64,000 bases of DNA, taken from contig NZ_JACJQL010000032.1 in NCBI RefSeq assembly GCF_014696625.1, positions 21,131 through 85,130 of the forward strand. The letters are read 5' to 3'. The stretch comes from Nostoc parmelioides FACHB-3921. Its GTDB lineage: Bacteria; Cyanobacteriota; Cyanobacteriia; Cyanobacteriales; Nostocaceae. A program made the position numbers and the translations under genes. A model generated the notes under the pieces. That model was not told the origin of the DNA and ran no database searches. It was given only the letters and a program-made list of their open reading frames with translations. This document shows positions 27,509 through 36,096 of this stretch, one piece after another (within the stretch, counting starts at the first letter, position 1; every line of letters begins with the position of its first letter).

Positions 27509-27643
27509 ATGGCTAAGGCCAAAATTTCCCCAGTTGCTAATACCGGCGCTAAACCCCCCTATACTTTCCGTACAGGTTGGGCGTTGTTGCTACTAGCTGT
27601 TAACTTCCTGGTAGCAGCCTATTATTTCCACATTATTCAATAG
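27509..27643 (+). CDS. psaX: Photosystem I subunit PsaX
   Basis: A 44-residue single-span photosystem I protein. After a basic, Pro-containing N-terminus (AKAKISPVANTGAKPPY) comes TFRTGWALLLLAVNFLVAAY then YFHIIQ. The YTFRTxWALLLLAxNFLVAAYYF pattern is that of PsaX, a peripheral PSI subunit known from thermophilic and heterocystous cyanobacteria. Shine-Dalgarno AAGGAGA (27493-27499) lies 9 bases before ATG. It stands alone between lipA and the minus-strand permease. Confidence 0.93.
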   Translation: MAKAKISPVANTGAKPPYTFRTGWALLLLAVNFLVAAYYFHIIQ

Positions 27644-27649
27644 TTAAAC

Positions 27650-27734
27650 TTGGGAAGTAGGGAATAAGGACTAGGAATAGGGAAAAATTTCACCCAAGCC
27701 CCAGACCCTCATCCCTCATCCCCAGTCCCCAAAC
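27650..27734. repeat. G-rich/C-rich low-complexity inverted array after psaX
   Basis: A gggaatagg-type arm (about 27651-27683) is mirrored by a C-rich arm (accctcatccctcatcccc, about 27704-27731). Starts 7 bases after the psaX stop in a convergent spacer. Same architecture as 8621-8725 and 55239-55368. Confidence 0.6.
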
Positions 27735-27752
27735 TAAGTGGAATGGTGTTGC

Positions 27753-28619
27753 TCACATCGTGCCTTTAAATAAACCTTTAGGACGAATGAGCAACACCAA
27801 AATCATGATTAGTAGGGCAACACCTTGCTTGTATTGGGAACCTAACAGGGGCGTACTCACCTCTTGAACAATACCAATGATAAAAGCTGCGGCGATCGCA
27901 CCGTAAGGGTTGCCAATACCACCCAAGATGACAGAAGCGAATAACGGCAAAATCAAAAACCAACCCATATTGGGACGCACTGCCGTAATTAAGCCATACA
28001 TACTGCCACCTAAAGAGGTCACTGTGCCAGCGATTAGCCACGTCCAAAAAATTACTTGCTCCACATCAATTCCAGAAACCTTGGCTAAATCCAAATCATC
28101 AGCAACAGCACGCATCGCTTTACCAATTTTTGTGTTTTGTAACAGGTAGTGCAGCGCGCCGATGGATAGTACCGCTAATGCCAATACCAGCAATTGATTT
28201 TGTGGTACTTTCACACCAAAAATATCTAAAGCAGGAGTGATGGGTAAATTATAATTTTGGTTTCTCCCGCCCCAAATTAAAATAATCCCATTACGTAAGA
28301 ATAATGCTAGCCCAATTGAGATAATAATAAGAGTAGTGGAATTAGCTCGAATCGAGCGCATTCTAGACCACAGCAATTTTTCTGACAGTAACATTGCTCC
28401 CACCGTTCCTACTACTGCCACTATCATTGATAACCAGATATTTACCCCAAAAGTGTTGACAAAAAAAGTCAAATAAGCCCCTAAAGTTAAGAAATCACCG
28501 TGGGCAAAATTAGACAACCGTAAAATTCCATAAGTTAAAGTCAGTCCCACAGCCGCAAGAGCGATAATGCTACCTACAGCAATACCATTGACAATCAGTT
28601 GAATCGTTTGTATTTCCAT
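27753..28619 (-). CDS. natD: Branched-chain/neutral amino acid ABC permease, LivH type (NatD-like)
   Basis: A 288-residue inner-membrane permease of the HAAT (LivH) family with about eight hydrophobic segments. Family marks are NGIAVGSIIALAAVGLTLTY, RLSNFAHGDFLTLGAY, GKAMRAVADDLDLAKVSGID (coupling loop) and LASVILGGIGNPYG-like LFASVILGGIGNPYG. In Anabaena the LivH subunit shared by the N-I and N-II neutral amino acid systems is NatD, encoded apart from its partners; the isolation of this gene and its length fit that. The symbol is assigned by similarity and context, not by alignment. ATG start at 28619. Confidence 0.87.
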   Translation of the reverse strand: MEIQTIQLIVNGIAVGSIIALAAVGLTLTYGILRLSNFAHGDFLTLGAYLTFFVNTFGVNIWLSMIVAVVGTVGAMLLSEKLLWSRMRSIRANSTTLIIISIGLALFLRNGIILIWGGRNQNYNLPITPALDIFGVKVPQNQLLVLALAVLSIGALHYLLQNTKIGKAMRAVADDLDLAKVSGIDVEQVIFWTWLIAGTVTSLGGSMYGLITAVRPNMGWFLILPLFASVILGGIGNPYGAIAAAFIIGIVQEVSTPLLGSQYKQGVALLIMILVLLIRPKGLFKGTM

Positions 28620-28809
28620 ATTGCTAATTAAATAAGCTAATCTATAGTTATTTAGAAAGTGGTGATTGACAACAAAAATGTTTAGTTTATTACCGAAAAT
28701 CAGTCCTATAAGTTATGATTTATCGACAAAAAAGAATTGTGAGCTAATATACATAGAATCGTGGTTGCATTTTTTGCAAAATTAAAGTTGTTAAACGGTC
28801 TAGTTGACC

Positions 28810-30621
28810 ATGCAGCAGTATTCAAGCTTACCAGAACACAACTCATCGATAGACACAACGCCAACTCTGTTGGCAAAAAGTCAGCAGCTTTGCGCTGAGT
28901 TATGGCTGGAACGCAGCTTGAACCAGCTACAGACACGCCTGCTTAATTGCTTAGAGTCTGCTTTTAACACTGTTCCCACAAGAACCACAGAAGCGGATAT
29001 TTTCCAAACAGTGGTTAATGAACTAGACATTGCCTTAAACAATAGCAATGTGGGTTTCCCTGTGTGTGCTGTGGGTATTGCTCTGTTGCAACCGCAAGCA
29101 GCAGTTGGTAAAGTTTACTATATTTCTCGCCCTCTATCTCTAGGCTGTCAACCTCCACTCTTAGAAGAAATATCCCCAGATGGAAAAAAACTGCGGTTGC
29201 AATTGCAAGAAGCGATCAAAATCACAGATTTACAAAAACTGGAAAAGCAACAACCCCCACGAGCTTGGCAATTAAGGGATGATTCAGATAATGTGATTGG
29301 GTGGTTACTGCTGGCGACAGATAACTTAAAGCCTCACGACAACACATTCACCGCACCACATCCTCAACTGAATACGCAACTAATGGAGCGATCGGCCGAA
29401 CAATGTGTGAAGGCCTTAGTGCATCTCAAAAAAATACAATCTTTGCAACATAAATCTCAAAATTTAGGTATTTCTAATCAGGAATTGGAGCGGACTAATC
29501 AACTGAAAAATCAGTTTTTAGCCAATACAAGTCACGAAATTCGTACACCTCTAAGTTCAATTATTGGTTTTACTCACTTGCTTCTAGCACAAGGTTACGA
29601 TCCAACCAGAGAACGGCATCATGAATATTTAAATATTATTCAATCTAGTGGTAAACACCTATTGGCTCTAATTAACGATATCTTGGATTTGTCCAAAATT
29701 GAAGCAAATCAGTTAGAAGTACAGTGGGAAAAGGTGAATGTACCAGAACTTTGTCAAAATGTATTAACGCTGATTAAGGAGAAGGCCGCAAATAAAGGGG
29801 TGAAGTTGTCTTTGGAATTAGACCCCAATATCAAGACCTTTGTTGCTGACCCTTTGCGGCTCAAGCAGATGCTTTTGAATTTGTTATTTAATGCTCTCAA
29901 ATTTACCAGTCAAGGCACCGTTGGCTTAAAAGTGTCGCTGCAAGATTCATTTATCCACTTTACAGTCTGGGACACTGGTAGCGGTATTTCTCCAGAAAAT
30001 CTGGCGCTACTGTTTCAACCATATTTCCAAATTCCCAATTCTTCTGTTGCCCAACATGAAGGTACTGGTTTAGGTTTAGTGGTGACTCGTAAACTGGCAG
30101 AAATTCACAATGGTTTTGTAGAAGTAGAATCCCAAGTTGATCATGGTTCTCGCTTTACTATTATCTTGCCGTTACAACAGAATGGGCAAGTATTAGTAGG
30201 AGAAGATATTGAGGATGAGGAAACCACATCTCCTGCATCTTTGACTCCTAACGGTTCAAAAGAAATTTTGTTAGTTGAAGATGATTTACCCAACGGTGAA
30301 TTGATGCAAACTCACTTGTCTAAGTTGGGATATAACGTTACTTGGGTCAAGAATGCCCATGAAATGTGGGCTAAACTTGACGAACAACAAGCAGCAGTTA
30401 TCTTAATGGATGTCCGCTTACCAGATGGCGACGGTTTAGATTTAGTCAAGCAGTTGCGAGAAAAATCTCAATATCAACAGATTCCTATTATTGCCCAAAC
30501 GGCGATGGCGATGAAAGGCGATCGCTCCATCTGTCTAGCTGCTGGAGTCAACGACTATATTTCTAAACCCATAGATTTAAATCTCTTGGCCAGTCTGGTG
30601 GCTAAGTATAGTCAGATATAG
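28810..30621 (+). CDS. Hybrid histidine kinase (sensor-HisKA-HATPase-REC)
   Basis: A 603-residue soluble hybrid kinase. The N-terminal 220 residues resemble a divergent GAF-type sensor and were not matched to a named family. HisKA follows a short coiled coil (ELERTNQLKNQFLANTSHEI, His in TSHEIRTPLS). HATPase_c has DPLRLKQMLLNLLFNALKFT and GTGLGLVVTRKLAEIHNG. The C-terminal REC has VEDD, phospho-acceptor Asp in LMDVRLPDGDG and the Lys in YISKPID. ATG 28810 is preferred to TTG 28804. Divergent from natD, 190 bases away. Signal and output unknown. Confidence 0.92.
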   Translation: MQQYSSLPEHNSSIDTTPTLLAKSQQLCAELWLERSLNQLQTRLLNCLESAFNTVPTRTTEADIFQTVVNELDIALNNSNVGFPVCAVGIALLQPQAAVGKVYYISRPLSLGCQPPLLEEISPDGKKLRLQLQEAIKITDLQKLEKQQPPRAWQLRDDSDNVIGWLLLATDNLKPHDNTFTAPHPQLNTQLMERSAEQCVKALVHLKKIQSLQHKSQNLGISNQELERTNQLKNQFLANTSHEIRTPLSSIIGFTHLLLAQGYDPTRERHHEYLNIIQSSGKHLLALINDILDLSKIEANQLEVQWEKVNVPELCQNVLTLIKEKAANKGVKLSLELDPNIKTFVADPLRLKQMLLNLLFNALKFTSQGTVGLKVSLQDSFIHFTVWDTGSGISPENLALLFQPYFQIPNSSVAQHEGTGLGLVVTRKLAEIHNGFVEVESQVDHGSRFTIILPLQQNGQVLVGEDIEDEETTSPASLTPNGSKEILLVEDDLPNGELMQTHLSKLGYNVTWVKNAHEMWAKLDEQQAAVILMDVRLPDGDGLDLVKQLREKSQYQQIPIIAQTAMAMKGDRSICLAAGVNDYISKPIDLNLLASLVAKYSQI

Positions 30622-30684
30622 GGACTGGGGATTGGGGATTGGGAGGAAGAACTAATTATCACTGACAACTAACAACCGACAACT

Positions 30685-30747
30685 GTAGGGGCGGGTTTTA
30701 TAGATATCCTCACTCTTGGATAATGATATTCATAAACCCGCCCCTAC
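30685..30747. repeat. MITE-like inverted repeat GTAGGGGCGGGTTT
   Basis: 14-bp perfect arms at 30685-30698 and 30734-30747 enclose 35 bases, themselves containing a further pairable tagatatc/gatatt stretch. Heptamer repeats (caactga) flank it on the right (30747-30772). Non-coding. Confidence 0.75.
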
Positions 30748-30815
30748 TGACAACTGACAACTGACAACTGACCAATGACTAAAATATTGCTATAGGGTTT
30801 TGGCAGGATTTGGGA

Positions 30816-31646
30816 ATGATGTTAACTGAAAAGCTTGAGCAATTAAAAGCCTTATTTACAGAAATGGGACAGGCTTTAATTGCCTATTCTGGGGGTGTTG
30901 ATAGTACCTTAGTAGCGAAGATAGCCTATGATGTGTTGGGCGATCGCGCTTTGGCTGTGACTGCGGTTTCACCTTCGTTGTTACCAGAGGAACTTGAAGA
31001 CGCGAAAATTCAAGCCGCAACGATTGGTATTCCCCATAAAATTGTCCAAACTCACGAAATGGACAACCCCAATTACACATCGAATCCCGTCAACCGTTGT
31101 TATTTTTGTAAAAGCGAATTACATGACACCCTCAAACCTTTGGCTTTAGAAATGGGCTACCCCTATGTGGTGGATGGGGTCAATGCTGATGATTTGCATG
31201 ATTATCGTCCAGGGATTCAAGCCGCGAAGGAGAGAGGGGCGCGATCGCCTTTAGCCGAATTTGGTGTTACTAAATTAGAAGTTAGACAGCTTTCTCAGCA
31301 ATTAGGCTTACCTTGGTGGGAAAAACCAGCCCAGCCTTGTCTGAGTTCTCGCTTTCCCTACGGTGAGGAAATTACCATAGCCAAATTGCAACGCGTAGGT
31401 AGAGCCGAAATTTATCTTAGGAAGTTAGGTTGGCAAAATTTACGCGTCCGTTCTGAAGAAGATACAGCTCGGATTGAATTACCACCAGAAAAAATCAAAG
31501 ATTTTGTCCTCACCACAGATTTAACCTCTGTAGTCAAAGCATTCCAAGAGTTGGGATTTATCTACGTCACCTTAGATTTAGAAGGTTATCGCAGTGGTAA
31601 ATTAAACCAAGTCCTCAATCAGGCAAATACACCACTAAAAGTTTAA
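30816..31646 (+). CDS. larE: LarE-type sacrificial/iron-sulfur sulfur transferase
   Basis: LarE makes the thiocarboxylates of the nickel-pincer cofactor of lactate racemase and related enzymes. The product of about 276 residues has the PP-loop AYSGGVDST near the N-terminus and the family motif EKPAQPCLSSRFPYGE. In addition to the Cys in QPCLSSR it has CYFCK, giving three cysteines as in LarE proteins that carry a [4Fe-4S] cluster instead of sacrificing one Cys. ATG 30816 is used (AGGA 7 bases upstream); ATG 30819 is an alternative. No larB or larC is in the window, so its target pathway is not shown here. Confidence 0.9.
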   Translation: MMLTEKLEQLKALFTEMGQALIAYSGGVDSTLVAKIAYDVLGDRALAVTAVSPSLLPEELEDAKIQAATIGIPHKIVQTHEMDNPNYTSNPVNRCYFCKSELHDTLKPLALEMGYPYVVDGVNADDLHDYRPGIQAAKERGARSPLAEFGVTKLEVRQLSQQLGLPWWEKPAQPCLSSRFPYGEEITIAKLQRVGRAEIYLRKLGWQNLRVRSEEDTARIELPPEKIKDFVLTTDLTSVVKAFQELGFIYVTLDLEGYRSGKLNQVLNQANTPLKV

Positions 31647-31656
31647 TCACCAGTGA

Positions 31657-32019
31657 TCAAAAAGTCTCTGCTTCCACAGAAACAAGAATACAACCATTAA
31701 TCCTCCAACTATCATCTGGTTGTTTCTCCATAAAATACAAAGCCCTGAGAGGAACACCATCGGGTGCTAAAAGCAACACTGGTTGAGTGATATTGTCCTG
31801 AATTGTGGTAACTCTTTCAAAGAAAACTGAGCGTGGACGATACACCGCCGGATAACTCATACTCACCATCCGCAGGAAATTTTCCGCATTTTGGAATTGC
31901 TCTTGAATTGCTGGGGTAGCACAAGCAAAAGCACTTGGTGCATCATCTTGTTGAAAAGCTGCTAATTGGCTTTCAATCACAGATCGGATGGTAAGAAAAT
32001 CTTGGTCAGTAACTTCCAT
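31657..32019 (-). CDS. DUF4864 family protein
   Basis: A 120-residue cytosolic protein. VIESQLAAFQQDDAPSAFAC, IQEQFQNAENFLRMV, YPAVYRPRSVFFE and YFMEKQPDDSWRINGCILV match the DUF4864 pattern, a small alpha+beta fold resembling NTF2-like proteins. No catalytic residues can be named. ATG start. It converges on larE with 10 bases between stops and is preceded on its own strand by the SGNH hydrolase gene (gap 47 bases), so those two may form a unit. Confidence 0.8.
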   Translation of the reverse strand: MEVTDQDFLTIRSVIESQLAAFQQDDAPSAFACATPAIQEQFQNAENFLRMVSMSYPAVYRPRSVFFERVTTIQDNITQPVLLLAPDGVPLRALYFMEKQPDDSWRINGCILVSVEAETF

Positions 32020-32043
32020 AAATGTATAAATTACGGTAGTTTT

Positions 32044-32079
32044 TGTTAACTGTTGACTGTTAACTGTTAACGGTCAACA
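32044..32079. repeat. Short tandem heptamer repeats (gttaact type)
   Basis: gttaactgttgactgttaactgttaacggtcaac units between the DUF4864 and SGNH genes; the array runs into the 3' end of the SGNH gene, supplying its last codons. Typical Nostoc heptamer family. Confidence 0.75.
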
Positions 32080-33218
32080 TTTTTGTTTTGAGAGAGTTTG
32101 AATTCTACCTGTTGGATAGCAAATCGCCACACATCATAACCATCAGCCGACAAATGCAAGCCATCTGTGGTTAAATCAGAACGTAAATTGCCATCACCGT
32201 CTGCAAACCAACTATGGATGTCTAAATAATTTACTTTTTCTTTTTTAGCAATTTGAGCCAGTTTTGTATTAATTTCCCGAATCCGACTATTAGAAATTGT
32301 TGGCAGGTGGGTAGGTAATATAGATTGTATAAAAATCTGAGTTCTGGGGTGAGACTGCCGTAATCTCCTAACCATCTGGCGATGATTACGCAAAATTACT
32401 TCATCGCTGGTTCCTTTGCGTAGGTCGTTAATCCCAGCCATGATGTAGATAGCATCAGGACGCGTATATGAAAACGCTGTTAATCTATTGGCGATACCAG
32501 TGGAAGTGTCTCCCGATATACCTTGATTCAGCCACAACTTACCAGATGGTAACTTTTCTCTAGGAAACCACATACTCAAGGAATCCCCGACAAGGATACT
32601 GAGACGGTTTTTACCTTGACCTTGAGCGATCGCTTTAGCTTCTAGAGCCAATAGACTTTTCCAATCATCATAAGTTAGTTGCTGCTTTTGAGTTGCGTCT
32701 CGTAATGATTGGTCACTATCACCATCCTGACGTGTGTAAATCTGACCTGTTTTCAATGCAGCTAATCGGTAATAGTAAAGTTGATTACCAGAAGTTAATA
32801 GTTGGTTAGTCGGCTGGGAATTAAGGTTAAAGAATGAGTTTATGGGTGTTGATGATTCTTGATTAGTAAATTGCAGTAAAGGAGTATGAGAAGCGGGAAT
32901 ATTTTTCTCGCCATTCGTTGATTGAGAAGCCTTAGATGGTGACAAAGGTTGACTGCTAAATTCGGGGAAGGATACGTTAAAAAGCGTAGGCAAGCTTTTT
33001 TCATCCCCATCCTGTGGTAAGCTCTCAAACGCCTGCGATAGTTGATTACTGAATGGGGATAAAGATGTATCCTCGGTAATCACCTCCGGTGCGCTTTGTT
33101 TTAGATCCGAGGCAAAACTAGAATTATCTGGCAGGATATCCGATATCTGTGGTAGAGCTGATGCTGGTAGTGTCAATCCTGTTAACAAACCTACTGCCAA
33201 CAGATAAGAATCCCTCAT
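32067..33218 (-). CDS. Secreted SGNH/GDSL hydrolase
   Basis: A 383-residue exported esterase/lipase-like protein. A signal peptide is visible (YLLAVGLLTGLTLPASA). Residues about 25-190 are Ser/Gln/Asn-rich and probably disordered. The catalytic domain (about 195-375) has block I LVGDSLSMW (Ser nucleophile), the Gly in NQGISGDTS, block III AGINDLR and block V DGLHLSADGYDVW with the Asp and His. Substrate unknown; esters of surface polysaccharides or lipids are likely. The last residues come from the heptamer repeat array, suggesting the repeat has reshaped the 3' end. ATG start at 33218. Confidence 0.88.
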   Translation of the reverse strand: MRDSYLLAVGLLTGLTLPASALPQISDILPDNSSFASDLKQSAPEVITEDTSLSPFSNQLSQAFESLPQDGDEKSLPTLFNVSFPEFSSQPLSPSKASQSTNGEKNIPASHTPLLQFTNQESSTPINSFFNLNSQPTNQLLTSGNQLYYYRLAALKTGQIYTRQDGDSDQSLRDATQKQQLTYDDWKSLLALEAKAIAQGQGKNRLSILVGDSLSMWFPREKLPSGKLWLNQGISGDTSTGIANRLTAFSYTRPDAIYIMAGINDLRKGTSDEVILRNHRQMVRRLRQSHPRTQIFIQSILPTHLPTISNSRIREINTKLAQIAKKEKVNYLDIHSWFADGDGNLRSDLTTDGLHLSADGYDVWRFAIQQVEFKLSQNKNVDR

Positions 33219-33611
33219 CGCTTTATGTCTCCTCTGTGTACTTTTTTGTTCTATGACAGTTTTGATTTCCTACATTCAGGAATTTTACTGTTGTTAAAAT
33301 ATTATTTTTATTGAAAACGTATAGTTCTGTAAACTAGGTTAACGAGATCATATTTAACAATTCACCAATTCTTTAAGGCACATCTTGCGGTTTAATTAGT
33401 AAAGATGATTGCACGGATGCTAACAGCCTGTACTAATAAGTCATTAGCTAAGTATTATTACCAGCCTCATGATTTATGTAATAAATACTACTCAGTTCCA
33501 GCATATCTTCCGTATCAAAACTTGTAAATATTCATCTTTATCCATTTAAATAAATTTCTATTGGTATAGAAGAAACCAGGATAAAGTGCTAAGATTTAGT
33601 CGCAGTGATTG
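33219..33611. other. Divergent AT-rich intergenic region
   Basis: About 390 bases between the minus-strand SGNH gene and a small plus-strand gene. No gene, hairpin or known motif was recognised. Confidence 0.4.
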
Positions 33612-33824
33612 ATGATTCCCCGTAATTTTGTGGCTAGAGCTAGTACAGCAATTGGTGTTAGTCCAATTATTAAAGAGATTGTGCAGAAACAGGCACATTC
33701 TACCCGTTTAACCCTAAAAGAGGTAATTCTCATGGGAATGTTAGCAATAGATAAACTTGACGATCAAGGTCGTCAAGAGTTGGCAGACAAGGTTCATCAA
33801 ATGCAGGTTAATGGTGAAATATAA
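33612..33824 (+). CDS. Small conserved hypothetical protein
   Basis: A 70-residue product from ATG 33612. It has an Ala/Val-rich start and a helical pattern (SPIIKEIVQKQAHSTRLTLK then EVILMGMLAIDKL), which could be a ribbon-helix-helix or coiled fold, but no family was recognised. No membrane segment or signal peptide. A TTG one codon upstream is possible. It is isolated, and its Shine-Dalgarno is weak. Confidence 0.55.
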   Translation: MIPRNFVARASTAIGVSPIIKEIVQKQAHSTRLTLKEVILMGMLAIDKLDDQGRQELADKVHQMQVNGEI

Positions 33825-33968
33825 ATTTGTTTGCTCTATTTAATAGTCACAATTTCATAACTCCATTGATTGGCTATTAAGCAAACAAGAATAAGGATAC
33901 AAACCCCTAAATTGTTTATGGGAATTGTGGTTCTGGACTCTAAATTGGGAATTTTTTGTAGTGGCTGA

Positions 33969-34874
33969 CTATTCACTAAATCTATAGCGACTTCCCAGAA
34001 CATAATCCTGATTAATTTCCACAGCAATCCAACGACGTTGCCAAGTTTCCGCAACAAACCCAGTAGTATTAGAACCTGCAAATGGGTCTAATACTAAATC
34101 CCCTTCATCAGTCAAGAATTTGATGAAGAACTCAGCAAACCCCTGAGGAAATCTAGCCGGATGTGGTTTAACCCCTGCTGCTTTACAACGTCGTAAATAA
34201 GTACTGTTGGATTCAGTATTAGCAATTTCTAGCAAATTTGGGGGAATTGCACCCTGATTATCTTTTTGAAATTTATCAGAAATATCATGTCCACTAGGAC
34301 GAACTTGGGCTTTATAACCTTTTTTGAGTAATCGCTTCATACTCTGGCTATAAGGTTTTAAAATTTTTTTGTTATCTGCTTTGGGATTGGGGGTTTTTGA
34401 TAGCCACCAAACAATATTTACTGCATCTTTGACACGGACTCTTCTAATTGTTACCCATTCAGCCGGGGTAGGTAATCGTGCAGGATTGTAATGATAGAAT
34501 TCCTGAGCCAGAAAAAAGCCAACTTCCTTACATAATCTCACCAGTAGTTCGTATTGATAAATACTCCGCACAGGATTTCCTGGAAGATATGCGCCACCTA
34601 AATCTAAAATAAATGAACCATTTTCCGTCAATACTCTCTTAAATTCGTCAGCGAAAGGTAAAAACCATTCAATATACTTTTCTGCGCTTTCGTTACCGTA
34701 TTCTTTTTTACGCGTTAAAGCGAATGGTGGTGAAGTGAGGATTAAGTTAATACTGTTGTCGGGGATAGATTTAATAATTTCCAAACAGTCGCCTAAATAT
34801 GCTGCTCCGTGTTGCTGAATATAGGAAGGTATAAAGTTAGCTAATTCTATGGTTGTTGTTTGTTGTGAGTTCAA
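33969..34874 (-). CDS. Site-specific DNA methyltransferase (amino-methylating, probably N4-cytosine)
   Basis: A 301-residue beta-class type II modification enzyme. The catalytic motif IV TSPPF (about 48) precedes the SAM-binding motif I DPFAGSNTTGFVAE (about 265), giving the beta order. TSPPF favours N4-cytosine over N6-adenine. The region FALTRKKEYGN following motif IV, from memory, resembles the cyanobacterial GGCC-specific N4-cytosine methylases (DmtB of Anabaena, M.Ssp6803II); this is not proven here. Start is TTG 34874; no in-frame ATG lies nearby. No restriction gene is adjacent, so it is probably a solitary methylase. It follows cynS by 32 bases on the same strand. Confidence 0.88.
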   Translation of the reverse strand: MNSQQTTTIELANFIPSYIQQHGAAYLGDCLEIIKSIPDNSINLILTSPPFALTRKKEYGNESAEKYIEWFLPFADEFKRVLTENGSFILDLGGAYLPGNPVRSIYQYELLVRLCKEVGFFLAQEFYHYNPARLPTPAEWVTIRRVRVKDAVNIVWWLSKTPNPKADNKKILKPYSQSMKRLLKKGYKAQVRPSGHDISDKFQKDNQGAIPPNLLEIANTESNSTYLRRCKAAGVKPHPARFPQGFAEFFIKFLTDEGDLVLDPFAGSNTTGFVAETWQRRWIAVEINQDYVLGSRYRFSE

Positions 34875-34906
34875 GCGACATTTTAACTATTGCGATGAGT
34901 CAAAGA

Positions 34907-35347
34907 CTACCACTTTTTGTAAGGTAAAAATTTACCAGACATAGTAATCTTAACGCGATCGCCTTTCGGATCTGCTTCTTTTTCCACATCCAAGGTAAAG
35001 TCAATTGCACTCATAATTCCGTCACCAAACTTTTCTTGGATGACTTCCTTAATGGGAAAACCATACACCTGCATAATCTCATAAAAACGGTAAATTAATG
35101 GATCTGTAGGCACAATTGGCCCCAAGCCTTTGACTGGGTATGCTGTTAGATTTTGAATATAACTGGGGTCTAATCCCAATGCTTCCACCAGTAACTTGGC
35201 TTCTTCCTCAGATGCGCTTGCTTGGCGGTAGAATAGGGCAGCAATCCATACTTCATCCCGCCCCAAAATTGCTTCTAAATCAGCAAAGCTGAGTCTTTGA
35301 TCTTTTTTCGCTTGTAAGAGGGTTTGCGTAATTTCCGGTATCGACAT
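34907..35347 (-). CDS. cynS: Cyanate lyase (cyanase) CynS
   Basis: Converts cyanate and bicarbonate to ammonia and CO2 as a decamer. The 146-residue product matches the family length and has the N-terminal helical domain (ITQTLLQAKKDQRLSFADLE) and the conserved C-terminal domain with the catalytic Arg and Glu in YRFYEIMQVYG and Ser in DGIMSAIDF, ending GKFLPYKKW. ATG start. In many cyanobacteria cynS follows a cyanate transporter (cynABD), which is absent here. It lies between a conserved small protein and a DNA methylase on the same strand. Confidence 0.97.
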   Translation of the reverse strand: MSIPEITQTLLQAKKDQRLSFADLEAILGRDEVWIAALFYRQASASEEEAKLLVEALGLDPSYIQNLTAYPVKGLGPIVPTDPLIYRFYEIMQVYGFPIKEVIQEKFGDGIMSAIDFTLDVEKEADPKGDRVKITMSGKFLPYKKW

Positions 35348-35439
35348 CTGATAAATTTTCTACAGAATTAATTTTGTCAGAGAAAATTTTACCATAATGT
35401 GGTAGGCGATCATATTTCCCTATTCTATAAGGTGCAAAT

Positions 35440-35868
35440 TTATACCACAATTTCTCCAATCATACGCTGTTCTAATAACTCCAACAATCCATCTATATCC
35501 TTCCCGACTTGCTCAAAACATACTGGTGGCGGGGGTTCTGGTGCAAACTGAATTAACTTAATTTCACCTTTACCAATACCAATCATCAAGACTTCAATTT
35601 CTGGTTGATTATGTTCAATAATTCCCAAAAGTTCCTGGAGTCGATTTTCTACATTATTATTTAATTTTTCTACAGCCTCTTTTGGGCAGTAAACAAAATG
35701 TGGTGTAGGCTGTAAATCGATACCTATAGTACCTTGGCTATCACCATTTTCTAACCATAGTCCCCAAAAAAGTGCAGCCAAATCTTGCTGGTTTTCTTTG
35801 ACAAACCTATCTAACTGGCCACGCCACTTACTATCACCTGATTCCGGCTTAGTACTACCAAACATCAT
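35440..35868 (-). CDS. Conserved cyanobacterial protein, possibly CcmS-like carboxysome chaperone
   Basis: A 142-residue soluble protein. It has DLAALFWGLWLENGDSQGTI then GIDLQPTPHFVYCPKEA, a helical stretch with VENRLQELLGIIEHNQPE, IGIGKGEIKLIQFAPEPPPP and a helical end. From memory this pattern resembles the beta-carboxysome assembly chaperone CcmS of Nostoc, but no alignment was possible, so treat the name as a hypothesis. Start is ATG 35868, with a second Met codon directly after it. It lies upstream of cynS (gap 92 bases) on the same strand; cyanase releases CO2, which would fit a carbon-fixation role. Confidence 0.6.
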   Translation of the reverse strand: MMFGSTKPESGDSKWRGQLDRFVKENQQDLAALFWGLWLENGDSQGTIGIDLQPTPHFVYCPKEAVEKLNNNVENRLQELLGIIEHNQPEIEVLMIGIGKGEIKLIQFAPEPPPPVCFEQVGKDIDGLLELLEQRMIGEIVV

Positions 35869-36096
35869 AAATAATTAGTCATTGCTCAACAGTCAACATC
35901 AGCGATCGCTCAATAGCTGCTTCTGTTTTATTATCCGATGCCGGGGTTGCTTTATGTGATCCTCTCTACAAGACGCTACCGCGAACGATTTTAGCGTTGG
36001 TTAGATGACTGTCGTCAACAGTTCGGCTGACGCTGACCGCAAGCCTCACGCGCAATTCATATCATCACTTTGGGTAGGTGAGAGGCTTTTTGCTGT

